Under the pieces are notes generated by a model that saw only the letters and a program-made list of their open reading frames with translations, did no database searches and was not told the DNA's origin. Of a stretch of 64,000 nucleotides of DNA, positions 35,565 through 45,824 are shown in pieces. Numbering within the stretch: the first letter of the stretch is position 1; every line of letters begins with the position of its first letter. Both the position numbers and the translations under genes were made by a program. The DNA comes from Adiantum capillus-veneris (taxonomy: Eukaryota > Streptophyta > Polypodiopsida > Polypodiales > Pteridaceae), in contig CM043970.1 in NCBI GenBank assembly GCA_014529385.2, positions 43,816,779-43,880,778 on the forward strand, read 5' to 3'.

Positions 35565-36941
35565 ACATATCTATTAATACCATTCCACAGAGAACCACAA
35601 CGTTACATAAATTCAACACATCTCGCTTATCAGCTTGATTACCACTTATTTCTTGAAAGAAGGCATGGCTCTTTTAATTACCTACATTCTCTAACATTGT
35701 GCCAATACTTGTATTAAAAAAAAGTTGCTATTGCGATCATTTCACATTGAGATATACAGCTACTCACGCGAGTCGAGGTGCTTTCCGTTAAATACCAAAT
35801 TGTCAGTACTTTGTTACTCAACCTTACTCTAATGTGGTGTGAAACAGGTAGTATATATATATATATTTTTATTATTATTTTTTTTATTTTTATTTTTATG
35901 CCCTGTCTAGTCCATTGGTCACATACACACAGATCCGCCAATTTAGGCAGTGTATAAATGCTCATCTTGGTGTAGATTCGCCGATTTAGGCAGCATCAAT
36001 AATCTGTGCAGATCCGCCGATTTAGGCAGCACACTGATAAAGGCGGATCCACCGATATATGTAGCATTAGTGCAGATTTTCCGATCTAGGCAGCACGTTT
36101 TATTGGTGTAGACTCACCGGATGAGGCAACACCGATCAAAAAATCATGCTGCAGTGGCTGGCCACCACTGTAACTGGTATGATTTTGTTACCCGGGTACA
36201 TAATGAAAGTGATTTGGATTTGGACTTATATTGTGGAATTGGAATTGGATTGGGATTTGGTATCTGGTGATTATTATGGCAGTGTTTATGTGATAAGACT
36301 TGACATTATGAGATTAATGATGAGTGTGACCAATGATATCCTGATTCACCAAGGTATGACATATACTGCTTATTCTAGTGGTATGGGACACTAGAATAGG
36401 TAGTATGTGGATGACGGCAGGCATAAGCTAATGTTGTTTTGTTTCATAAATTTTTCTTTTATGTGATGTTTTTGACACAACATAGTAATCATTTTTTTTG
36501 ACAAGTATTGTTTGAAGATTTTTATCTTTGCAACTGAGGACAGTTGCTTTCCAACGGAGATGTATGTTATGGAATTGACATCTTATTATTTATTGCAGCT
36601 GTGACAGGTGGAAAAGGCTTGTCCGAGCTAAGCTATTGCAAAAGTATATTACATTTTATAAAGATTTATTCAAGTGCTCTTTTATGAGCTTTGGCCATTT
36701 ATGATCGGCCGGCCTGTTTGTAACCAATTTGACCATTCAAGAAATCTATATAACAAATACGTGCAAGAGGGAAATGGTCACTCTTTCACGGGGGGAGATT
36801 GCACCCAGTGCTTGTGTCTTCTTCTCTTCTCTCCTCCCTCCTCTCTCACCATGCTCGCGTAGCACTCCGTTCTAGGAGGGCTCTTATTTGTCCATTCTCC
36901 ATACGTTGTCGTACTAGGGTGATCTACTAATTAACCATTTG

Positions 36942-37924
36942 CTAGATCCAATGCATATATTCAAGAATGTGAGAGAGCTCCTCTGGAAGACAATCATGGG
37001 AATGAAAGACAATTGAGCTTCACGAGATGATTTGCAGTCGGTTGGAAAGATGCCAGAGCTGTGGCCTTTCACCAATGCAGCTGGTCAAACAAAACTTCCA
37101 AAATTTCAGAGTTCAGGACGCATTCACCCATGACGATCAACTGTCAGGGTTAAAATGTCAATCCTCTACCTGAATTCCCTACAATGGCATGGTTGGACAA
37201 GACAGTGGGAGCAGCTCGACAAATTGGAGAACCCATATCTCTAGAAGAGGAAGAGTTGGCTATTGGATGTGAGTGGAAGTATCACACATACATGGCACTG
37301 TGGTCGCATGGAAAGAATTTCATAACACAACAAATTGACAGCAGAAGAAACATGTTTGAAAGTGGTTTAATGGTTAGTTTCATGCAAAAGAGCAGGGCTA
37401 GTGCTAGAGACACGAATGAGAGCACTAGCAACCTGGATTACTGTGGTCTGGTGTCAAATATCCTGAAAGTAAGATTTAGGCGGTTTGAGATGTTTTTGTT
37501 GGATGTGAAGTGGTTCAAGGTGATTACTTGGATAGATGCGAGCGACACATTTGCTCTCCCCAAACATTGCAAGCAAGTGGTCTTTGTACCGGACCCTCGA
37601 GAGCGACAATGGTGGTTTGTGGTTCAGCTTGCTCCAAGAAATAAACAAGTATTTGAATAAGGGCAAGATCTCCTAGAGGAAAGTCAGTCAGATGACGTCC
37701 ATACTACTGTGACATTAGATGAGATGGACAAAGGTATGGCTGAGGAAGCTGACAGATATATGAGGGATGACGTAGACGAGCCAGAATTGACACTTGTAGA
37801 TGAAGATGCAATGGATGAAGATAATTTTCCAGAACGAGTTGGGGAAGAGTTATGTTTGCAATTAGAGATAGACGATGATACGGTGCAAGATCTTATCGAT
37901 GATTCCTCACTCATCGAGGCCTAG
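36942..37924 (+). pseudogene. TNP2 transposase, C-terminal remnant
   Basis: 36942-37080 encodes LDPMHIFKNV, MKDN, a TGA, then RDDLQSVGKMPELWP, matching the TNP2 family (Transposase_21) segment usually DPMHIEKNV...R.DL...G...ELHP. After a frame change, 37184-37660 matches the DUF4216 module that ends these transposases: DYCGLVSNILKVRF, FALPKHCKQVVFVPDPRERQWW. TAA at 37658 interrupts it. The same frame then gives an acidic tail (DDVDEPELTLVDEDAMDED) to 37923. The region between the two conserved parts is deleted. Non-functional. Confidence 0.85.
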
Positions 37925-38031
37925 ACCTGTAAGTGTTTGTATGAAGACTTTGATTTAAAATTAAGCTTAAAGTTAATTTAAACAACTGTGTTCTGACGCT
38001 TTATTTTACTTTCTTTCTGCAGGACTTTAGT

Positions 38032-39167
38032 ATGGGAGACGAGATTCCAGATCCCGCTTCCATGAGTGCAGATGCATTCATGGGCTTCGTTACACGGATG
38101 ACGCCTGCTCAGATGGCAGAGACTTCTCAGTACTGGGTAGCCAGAGGCACGGGTACTACGCCTCCGGGCTTCACACCCGAGGGTCCGACGCCTAGGGGGG
38201 GGACGCCTACGGGGTTTAGGACGCCTATGGGTACGATGCCTTCTTCTCCCATCACGGCCGCTTTGACACCTAGGGGTGGGTCAGAGGCGGATACGTCCTC
38301 ATATCCGTAGCACAGGCGCACTCGCCGATCTCGGCGATCGTCAGGTGGAGGTGGTGGTTGCTGTGGAGGAGGGTCCACAGATGCTTCGACCCCTCCTCGC
38401 TCACGACCCCCGTCTTACCTAGGCACACCTCTCGACACACCTCTTGGCACACCTCGGACACCTTGGGGGGCACATGATCCTAGTGCCTCCAAGCTCTATA
38501 TTGTACGGGGAGATGGTTCTGTTGACATGGATAGAGTCGAGACTGAGATGTGATAGCGGATTCTCCAGCTCGTGGAGCTGCAGTTTTTGACCAGCATTCT
38601 GATGTCTTGGGATCAACAAGAAAAGGAAAAAGTCACTTACATAGTGGAGACCATCTTGAGAGAGTACCAGTCTGCTCCGGGTTCTTCCGTTGTTTCGGCG
38701 CGGTGGATCAAGGGTGTTGCACGGGACACCATCAAACATCGACGAGATGCATCTCGGAAGGCTTTCAGGATCGGCTCACCGAAGCCTTCGGGCATCCCAC
38801 ATGAGACGTGGCTGCAGATCAGGGAGTATGAGTGGACAGCGGCCACACGGTTCAGACAGCAGCGTGAGGCCGCACAGGTACGACGGATGACTAGGGGGAC
38901 ATCTCATCTTGGTAGCAGAGGCTTCGACACCTTTCACTATGAGTTTGTGAGTTTCTAATCCAATCTTAACTATGGCGTTTTTTAAAACGCGATGAATCAT
39001 GTATTCTTATTACTTTGATTTTTGTATAAACGTAGAATCTTGAGATGCATCGAGATCCATCACGCGAGGAGGAGTCAGATGGATATCGCAGAGGTATCTA
39101 TGAAGTACTGAATGATCTTGAAGCTTCAAGAGAGCCTGTAGACTGGGAGGCCTTACAGTCTCGCTGA
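38032..39167 (+). pseudogene. TNPA-like (Transposase_24) gene of the CACTA element
   Basis: It starts MGDEIPDPASMSADAFMGF just after an acceptor-like TTTCTTTCTGCAG. A T/P/G-rich linker with repeats of (T/R)P(R/T)GGTP follows. A conserved block (WDQQEKEKVTYIVETIL, then RWIKGVARDTIKHRRDASRK, then GTSHLGSRGFDTFHYEF) resembles the plant Ptta/En/Spm Transposase_24 family. The frame is the same throughout but has stops at 38308 (TAG) and a TGA-TAG pair near 38551. A good donor (TTT/GTGAGT, 38947) and acceptor (TAAACGTAG, 39035) would join the next exon 39036-39167, in frame, ending EPVDWEALQSR. The intron is still recognisable, so this copy is not very old. Confidence 0.75.
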
Positions 39168-39359
39168 TCGCTTGAGGTGAGACGTTAATATGTATGAGTT
39201 GATTTAATTAAGTCAGTATATGTGAAGTAATATCAATACTAATTTTGTGAGTTGTCCTATGTGCAGGTTGCGACGCCTAGTCATTAGTGGACCAGATTTC
39301 ATCTATATGCTTTGTGAGACACAGACACGCTTCTGTGTCTCTTTTTTGTACAAACAGCT

Positions 39360-39600
39360 AGTGTTCAGACAGTTATTGTTTCCCTTATGGTTATGATTAT
39401 TGTCATTGTCATTGTATAGACAGTTATTGTTTCTCTTTCTGGTTATGCTTATGGTTATTGTTAATTTTGTTTATGGTTATGGTTATTTGCATTATGGTTT
39501 TGATCAAAGTGGTTATAGCCGGTTACGGTTTTAAGTTATGGTTATGCTTTTAAGTTATGGTTATGGTTCGTTATGGTTATGCTTTTAAGTTATGGCTGTC
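39360..39600. repeat. Array of TTATGGTTATG / TTTTAAGTTATGG motifs
   Basis: Many short imperfect copies of TTATGGTTATGG and of GCTTTTAAGTTATGG lie between the TNPA-like gene and the CACTA terminus. The position fits a CACTA subterminal repeat region. Confidence 0.7.
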
Positions 39601-39879
39601 TTTCATTGGCCCTAAATCTCATGTGAGATCCTACATGGATAGCATGTAGGAGGCGTATACATGATATGGTTTTTTTTTTAAAGTTTATGTAAAAACAAAG
39701 GGAACTCTGCCGAAATTTCTGTGCGCGGGAGCATGGTTGATATTTTGGTGTTGCTCGCTTTCTTGGGCAGAGGGCAGGAAGTCTGGCTGTGGCTGTGTCC
39801 ATCTTTTAAGTGGGCAGAGGCCAGGCTACCTGTCCTCTACCCAAGAATTTTTTTTTCTGCTATGGTCGTCGCTATGTGC

Positions 39880-39968
39880 GTCGCTAATAGCAACTGGTTT
39901 CACAGTGACGCGGATAGCGACGGGCCGCGTCGATATCTGCATCGATAACACGTTTTTTTGTTGTAGTG
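39880..39968 (+). mobile_element. Right terminus of the CACTA element
   Basis: Several (A/C)TAGCGACG-like subterminal motifs are followed by the terminal TTGTTGTAGTG. The bases after it (GAT) would be the 3-bp target duplication, but the other end is not available to test this. Confidence 0.7.
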
Positions 39969-40324
39969 GATCTATGCTCCTATTTGTAGCAAGATTAATG
40001 AACTTATCTTTTCCAAATGTAACACTTCAGGGTTCAAATTGAATCTAAAAGTAGAAAGCTACACGCACACTGTCCAATGCAAGTTGATGGAGTTTTTTAT
40101 TTGTGATAGAAATCAAGCCAAAAAAGAACACTAATAAATAAAAAAATGAAGCCGAAATCTACTCTCATCACTCAATAATTAGTAATATTGGACCAGGAAG
40201 GGCTCAATCAAGCAATCAAAGAGTGAAATAATCTCTAATGCTATTATGCAATGCATGGGAAATTATGATTAGTAATTGCAATGGCTAAGAGAGAGAGGGC
40301 CAATGCAATCTATTATAGTGAGAG

Positions 40325-40329
40325 TGCCT
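40325..40329 (+). repeat. Target-site duplication TGCCT, left
   Basis: The same five bases follow the right LTR at 45456-45460, and copy A has a single TGCCT at the matching place (8043-8047). Confidence 0.95.
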
Positions 40330-40472
40330 TGTTGAGATGTAGAGAGAAAGAGAGAGAGACGAGACAAGAGACACACCATATACGCTCCCAAAGACTGATT
40401 CATATTGAGGACAAGATACAAATATATAGGTGAGACCAAGTTCAGTAGAGTGAGCCATATATAGCTCCAACA
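40330..40472 (-). mobile_element. 3' LTR of the nested copia
   Basis: Starts TGTTGAGATG and ends GCTCCAACA on the plus strand. Compared with the right LTR it has T for C in ATTGAGG and G for A in TTCAGTAG. Confidence 0.95.
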
Positions 40473-40489
40473 CCCCCACTCAAACAAAG
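40473..40489 (-). promoter_or_regulatory. Polypurine tract of the nested copia
   Basis: The minus strand reads CTTTGTTTGAGTGGGGG directly before the 3' LTR, the plus-strand primer for element DNA synthesis. Confidence 0.85.
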
Positions 40490-40719
40490 GTCTCTAGCTT
40501 TGGATAAAAAAACCCTTGAGGAGTTCAAGGGAAAAACCCAAGCCCCTATACAATGTGAAATATGAACCAGCGGTGATGATGTGAAAGTGAATTGTGCATC
40601 TATGTACAAATATTCAAGTGACTTAGATATCACAAGGTGAAAATGTGGAGTGTGCATAGTGCATGGTACCTAAAAGATTACAATGTCATATGTACAAAGC
40701 TATTACAATAGAAAAGAAG

Positions 40720-43330
40720 TTAATCTAGAAAGAGTGAGGCCAAAGCAAGTCCAAGCTCCGAGCGCAAGAGGATGAAACGTGACTCATTGAGGCCTTTGGT
40801 CAAAATGTCTGCAATCATCTGGTCACTTGGACAGTGTTCAACCATAATGGTTCCCTTGCGTTCTTCATACCTGACATAATGATAATGGACAGCAATGTGC
40901 TTTGACTTATTATGTTGAACATAGTCTTTTGCAAAACTAATAGCACTTTGGTTGTCACACCGCAAGGGTGTGCTAGAAAGAGGAGAGTGACCAATATCAA
41001 ACAGCATTTGTCGAGTCCAAATCAACTCACGAGCTGCAAGTGATGCCGCAACATATTCTGACTCAGTCGTAGAAACTGCAACACAACGTTGTTTCTTGCT
41101 GGTCCAAGAAACAAGACAACCATTTATAAAGAAGCAATTTCCACTAGTAGATTGCATAGATAAATGTGAGCTTGCCCAGTCTGCATCTGTGTAACCCAAA
41201 AGACAAAGAGATTTCATAGAATCCGATGTGAGTTTTCGTCGATAGACTAAACCAAAATCTGTAGTGCCTTTCAAGTATTTCAATACACGCTTTGCAGCAG
41301 ACCAATGCTTAAGAGAAGGACATGCAAGATGTTGTCCAAGATAGTTAGCAGCAAACAGAATATCAGGACGAGTGTTCATGCCAACAAATTGAAGACATCC
41401 AATCAAGTTAGCATAAGGTTGATTTGTGACAAGTTGACCTCCATTGTCAGAAGTATTCTTCATAGAGCTCGCAAGACAAGGTGTGTTGGCTGAATGTACA
41501 GATTCCATACCAAATTTTTGAATAGTATTTACAATAAACTTTGACTATCGAAGGAATAAAATACCTTTTGTACAGTTCCGTTGGATTTGAATGCCAAGAC
41601 AAGAGTGAATCTCTCCAAGATCCACCATATCGAATGCAGAAGACAATAATTTTTTCACTTGCTGAAGAAATCCCAAATCATTGGAAACAAGGATGGTATC
41701 ATCCACATAAAGAGCAAGAATCACAAAACTGCTACCTTGGCGTTTTATGTATAAGTTGGGGTATGACGAGCAAGAGATGAATCCTTTAGAGGTGAGAAAA
41801 AGATCAAATTTTGTATACCAGGCTCGCGAAGCTTGTTTGAGACCATATAGTGCCTTATGGAGTTGAGCAACAAGGTCTTCTTTACCTGGAATAACAAACC
41901 CTTCTGGTTGTTCCATATAAATTTCCTCTTCCAAGTCACCATTAAGAAAAGCAGTTCGCACATCCATTTGATGAGCTTCTAAATCAAATTGAACAGTAAA
42001 TGCCAATAAAACTCAAACACTTGTAATGCGAACAACTGGTGAAAAAGTCTCTTGATAATCAACACCAGCTACTTGGGAGTAACCTTTTGCAACTAAACGC
42101 ACCTTGAACTTGTCAAAAGATCCATCTGCTTTTACTTTTGTCTTATAGACCCACTTACATTTAATAGCTGTACGACCAGGAGGTAATTCAGTTAGTATCC
42201 ATGTACCTTTAGAGATAAGAGAATCGTACTCTGCTTCCATAGCCTCTTGCCATTGATCCTTTTGTGGTGAAGAGATAGCTTCATCATAAGTAACGGGATC
42301 TTCAGAAGTAGAAAAAGCATTATCAGCAATATCGTCATCATAAACATGACATGAGCCATGTTCAAAATCAATAGGCAGATCAACAAAAATATCAATATCA
42401 TCATTGGCAACATTTGGAATAGATGGTTGTGAAGAGGAAAGTTGCTCTATAGGAAGAGTTTCATCTTCTGAAAGAAATGGAAAAGCCTGAAGCAATGATT
42501 TAGTATCATCAGAATCATCCATGGACCATGAGCCTCCCATAAGCTGTTCGTTAAAAGTAGCATCACGATTCACAATTACTTTCTTGGAGGAAGGGTCATA
42601 GAATTTGTGGCCTTTGGAAGTGTCATAATATCCAATAAAAATAACTTTAAGACTAGGAGCATCAAGCTTTGTTCGTGTTTCTTTGGGAACATGAATATAA
42701 GAAATACATCCAAAGGTTCGAAAATGAGATACAGAAGGAATGTCACCTGTCCATGCTGTGATGGGTATCTTACCAGAGGGTGCAGTAGTAGGAAGATGAT
42801 TCTGAATAAATGTTGCTGTCAAAGTAGCTTCAGCCCAGAAATCACGAGATAAGCCAGAATGAATCAGCATACATCTTACAGCATTGAGAATAGTGCGATT
42901 CTTTCGTTCAGCAACACCATTCTATTGAGGCGAATATGGAATAGTGTGTTCATGATGAATTCCACTGTCAGCACAGTAACTCACAAACTCTCGAGAAACA
43001 TATTCGCCTCCATTGTCACTACGAAACTTCTTAAGGCGACGACCAGTTTGAAGTTCCACAGCCTTGTGGAATTGTTTGAAAACAGATAAGGCTTAAGATT
43101 TTTGTCTAAGTAGAAATACAGTCGTATACCTTGAGAAATCATCAATGAAAGTAATGCAGTAGCGATATTGTGATCTCAAAGAAGGTAGAGGTCCACATAT
43201 ATCAGTATGAACAAGATCCAATATGTCATGAGAATGAGTTGTATTTGAAAGAGGAAAGGGTTAACGATTGTGTTTCCCAAGAGCAAAAAATTCACAAATT
43301 CCCATATGGGGATGGGCTTTAAGATTCGAG
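40720..43330 (-). pseudogene. Nested copia pol: integrase, RT, RNase H
   Basis: Integrase has VHTDICGP, FRSDNGGEY and NGVAERKNR, so all three DDE residues are present. RT has VRLVAKGYSQVAGVDYQ, MDVRTAFLNGDLEEEI and LALYVDDTIL. RNase H has YTDADWA, STTESEY, CDNQSAI and IADILTKG. In-frame stops split it: TAA in the finger region (HNR stop PFP), TAA at QKS, TAG at SPQ (CAG to TAG), TGA at RITSV (CGA to TGA, 42013-42015) and TAG at LFLR (CAG to TAG, 41545-41547). The HHCC finger is short and has lost its second Cys pair member (CEFFALGK). Confidence 0.92.
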
Positions 43331-44603
43331 TGGAAGAAGATAAGGTACCAAGATATAAGTCTCCAATACCCTTTACTTGACAAGTTGTATCATCAGCAAG
43401 ATAAACAACACGTTGAACTGGCAGTGGATGATAGTTATGGAGCCACTTAGACTGATATGTCATATTTCTTGTAGCACCAGAATTGACAATAAAAAGTGAT
43501 CCATCACGTACATGAAGTATTCTGTCTGGAGCAACTGAACATAGGACGCAGCTTGTTTCTCGTACAATGATGTTTCGATGTTCATTAGCATATGCTCTAT
43601 TCCGATCTGTGTCAAATCGACGCTTATAGCACAAATGAGTGGGATGATCAGATCGTCCACAATATTCACAAGAAGAAGAAGAAGAGTCTCTAGATAAACG
43701 TGGTTGTTTTGTGGTAATATTGTGTTCTTCATCATATTGACGTGCCCAACAATCATCTTCAGTATGGCCATTTCTGTTGCAATAAGAACATTGCTTATTA
43801 GGAAATTTGAGGCGAGAGAAAATATTACCGCGACTGCCACCTCTGTGGTTTCCTCGTTGAAATGGACGCCTTCGAGCATAAAAAGCACGTTCCATCTGTT
43901 GTGACTCAGTCTCCTCTTGTGAAATCATAGCTATATCGTGACCATCATTCCGATGTTCTTGACGTTGAGAGTATTCAATTAAAGACATGCACGCTTGGTC
44001 GAAATCAAGACCATCTTTATTAGAGAGAATAGTAACAATGTTATCATAAGAAGAGTCCTTCACTATATCAAGGAGAAGTGTAATCAGTTGCTTTTGTGGA
44101 ACAGGATCACCGGCAGCAGCAAGTTGATTAATAATAGATTTGAAAGACTCAATATGTCCCGTCATGGAAGTACCAACTTCATATTGTAACTTGTTAAGCA
44201 ACCCTCTCAAATAAAGTATTTCTGTAACAGATTTCTTCTGAAAGTTTGCAATAAGGTATTTCCATACGTCGTGGGAAGTAGGCAGTTCATACATATCAAG
44301 CAAAAGGGAATCAGTAAGAGAAAAAAGAATATACCGACGAGCTGCTTTATCACGTCGTTGCCAATCCGCATAGGCAACATTCCAATCTTCAAATATAGGT
44401 TCTTCAGTGATAAGCACGTTATCATTATCCGTATCAACAGGGTGAGGCGGACAAATACGATTTCCAAGAACAACATCGGAGAGTTCATCACCTTCAAGAA
44501 TTAACAACATCTTTGCTTTCCAGCCTGGAAATCCTTGACCTTGGAAAGGAGGAACAGAACGCTGGCCAGAAGGAATGCCGTTGACGAGAATATTCATAGC
44601 CAT
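43331..44603 (-). pseudogene. Nested copia gag and protease
   Basis: The start is set at MAMNILVNGIPSG (44603). The open frame runs further upstream to 45008 but that part is the element's leader. Gag includes a UBN2-like helical core (WKYLIANFQKKSVTEILYLR) and two zinc knuckles, CSYCNRNGHTEDDC and CEYCGRSDHPTHLC. The protease motif reads IVNSGATRNM where the family has DSGAT: the catalytic Asp codon GAT is AAT. The frame shifts near 43330, after LYLGTLSSS, where the end of protease and the start of the integrase finger are also shortened. Confidence 0.9.
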
Positions 44604-45296
44604 ATCTTGTTGCGAGAAGACGTATAAGATAAGATCGTAGAATCTGCACACCATATATGGTGAAGTCCGCAATTGAGAATGAGAGAGATATGAGTACTGC
44701 GTTCTGTCAATGATAAACGTAAGAAGGATGCTCAAGGAATGTCCAAATATGTGAGAGACGTCACCCAAAAAAGGCAGGGTAAAGGAGACGTTAATAATAA
44801 ACGAGTCCTCAAAATAGAGTGGCGTGAGACGCAAGATTGACGGCCACAATACGAATAGCAAAAAACTAAATCTTCTCAAAAAAGTTAACGCCAAAATAAG
44901 AAAAACGATCGCGGACGCTTCACGAAGAAGTAGGACGAAGAAAGCTGCGTCAAGCTCTATTGCAGTAAAAACAACATAACTTTCTGCTACGAACTCCGAT
45001 TGACGCAAACCTAGAACTCAAATCGAAGAGCTCGAGGAGACGAACAAGTTTTGGGCAGAACAGCAAGAAAAATTGATATGAAGTTCAGGGTGTCATTAAT
45101 AAGAAAATGTAATCAACGATTAGATTGATTAGAAATAAACGCCACATAAAACACTAATCATATTCTTCTTAACACAAAACAACCACAGTTAACAAGAATC
45201 AACGCTCAGAAATAAAATTTGTAACAATTTTGAATCTTACATGCGAATCGCATACACATAGTGTTGTCACCATGAATTGAATCGGCGCATGATCGT
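44604..45296 (-). other. Leader of the nested copia
   Basis: About 700 bp between primer site and gag start. No separate gene seen; the open frame over part of it has no gag similarity. Confidence 0.6.
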
Positions 45297-45312
45297 TACC
45301 GCTCTGATATCA
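45297..45312 (-). promoter_or_regulatory. Primer-binding site of the nested copia
   Basis: The minus strand reads TGATATCAGAGCGGTA directly after the LTR end; it matches the usual TGGTATCAGAGC with one change (G to A). Confidence 0.85.
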
Positions 45313-45455
45313 TGTTGAGATGTAGAGAGAAAGAGAGAGAGACGAGACAAGAGACACACCATATACGCTCCCAAAGACTGATTCATATCGAGGACAAGAT
45401 ACAAATATATAGGTGAGACCAAGTTCAATAGAGTGAGCCATATATAGCTCCAACA
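45313..45455 (-). mobile_element. 5' LTR of the nested copia
   Basis: 143 bp, TG...CA, followed by the target duplication TGCCT at 45456-45460. Confidence 0.95.
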
Positions 45456-45497
45456 TGCCTAAGATGTAATAGATTAGGAAATTCTAATCTAGGCCAT

Positions 45498-45509
45498 GCT
45501 CTGATACCA
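45498..45509 (-). promoter_or_regulatory. Primer-binding site of the minus-strand copia remnant (copy C)
   Basis: The minus strand reads TGGTATCAGAGC, two bases from the LTR at 45512. Confidence 0.75.
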
Positions 45510-45511
45510 AT

Positions 45512-45796
45512 TGTAGGGTTGAGGTGGATAGGTTAGTGTGCCATTCATTTTAATGGCATGCTTGGAGAGGTTAGTGTAGAGCTTGAGAGAGAAACTATTG
45601 CACAATACAATATACAGTATAATTGCAAAATGATAAAGCTTACATTTATTCAACAGAATGTGCCTATATGTAGGTTTATACAAAAGAGAGAACCTTTTGA
45701 CACATGAGCACAAGATGTGGCTACCTATGCACAAACCCAAGTGGCTTTTCTTTACACATGGGTGGTAAGGGGTTATTCACATGGGTTACTAACACA
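45512..45796 (-). mobile_element. LTR of the minus-strand copia remnant (copy C)
   Basis: Same 285-bp sequence as 8099-8383, TGTAGGG to TAACACA on the plus strand, followed by LINE sequence. Confidence 0.55.
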
Positions 45797-45824
45797 TGAA
45801 ACTTTTCTAGGTGGAAGAGATAAG

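Larger units (their letters stand above)
31400..36530. repeat. Block D, copy 2
   Basis: Second copy of block D (see 21281-26133), ending at TTTGAAGATTTTTATCTTT, after which a CACTA element starts. It is longer than D1 mainly because of a 450-bp tandem duplication and a (TC)45 run. Nothing in it is recognisably coding. Confidence 0.85.
36531..39968 (+). mobile_element. CACTA (En/Spm) transposon, 5' part missing
   Basis: Holds the C-terminal parts of a TNP2-type transposase gene, a downstream TNPA-like gene, subterminal repeats, and a right terminus TTTTTTTGTTGTAGTG at 39968. The reverse complement of that terminus starts CACTACAACAAAA, a classical CACTA end. No plus-strand CACTACAA start was found to the left, so the element is truncated or rearranged. 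36531-36941 holds nothing I recognise. Confidence 0.85.
40330..45455 (-). mobile_element. Complete-length Ty1/copia insertion, minus strand
   Basis: A 5126-bp element with two 143-bp LTRs that differ at two positions by eye, TG...CA ends, a 5-bp target duplication, PBS and PPT, and gag-pol in the order gag, protease, integrase, RT, RNase H, which is copia-type. Copy A of the composite provides the pre-insertion site. LTR similarity of about 98.6% implies insertion well after the composite copies diverged. The coding region has several nonsense changes, so it is now inactive. Confidence 0.97.

Noticed and set aside
44604-45008. N-terminal extension of the 610-codon copia frame
   Set aside because: Upstream of MAMNILVNG the sequence has no gag similarity and lies in the element's leader.
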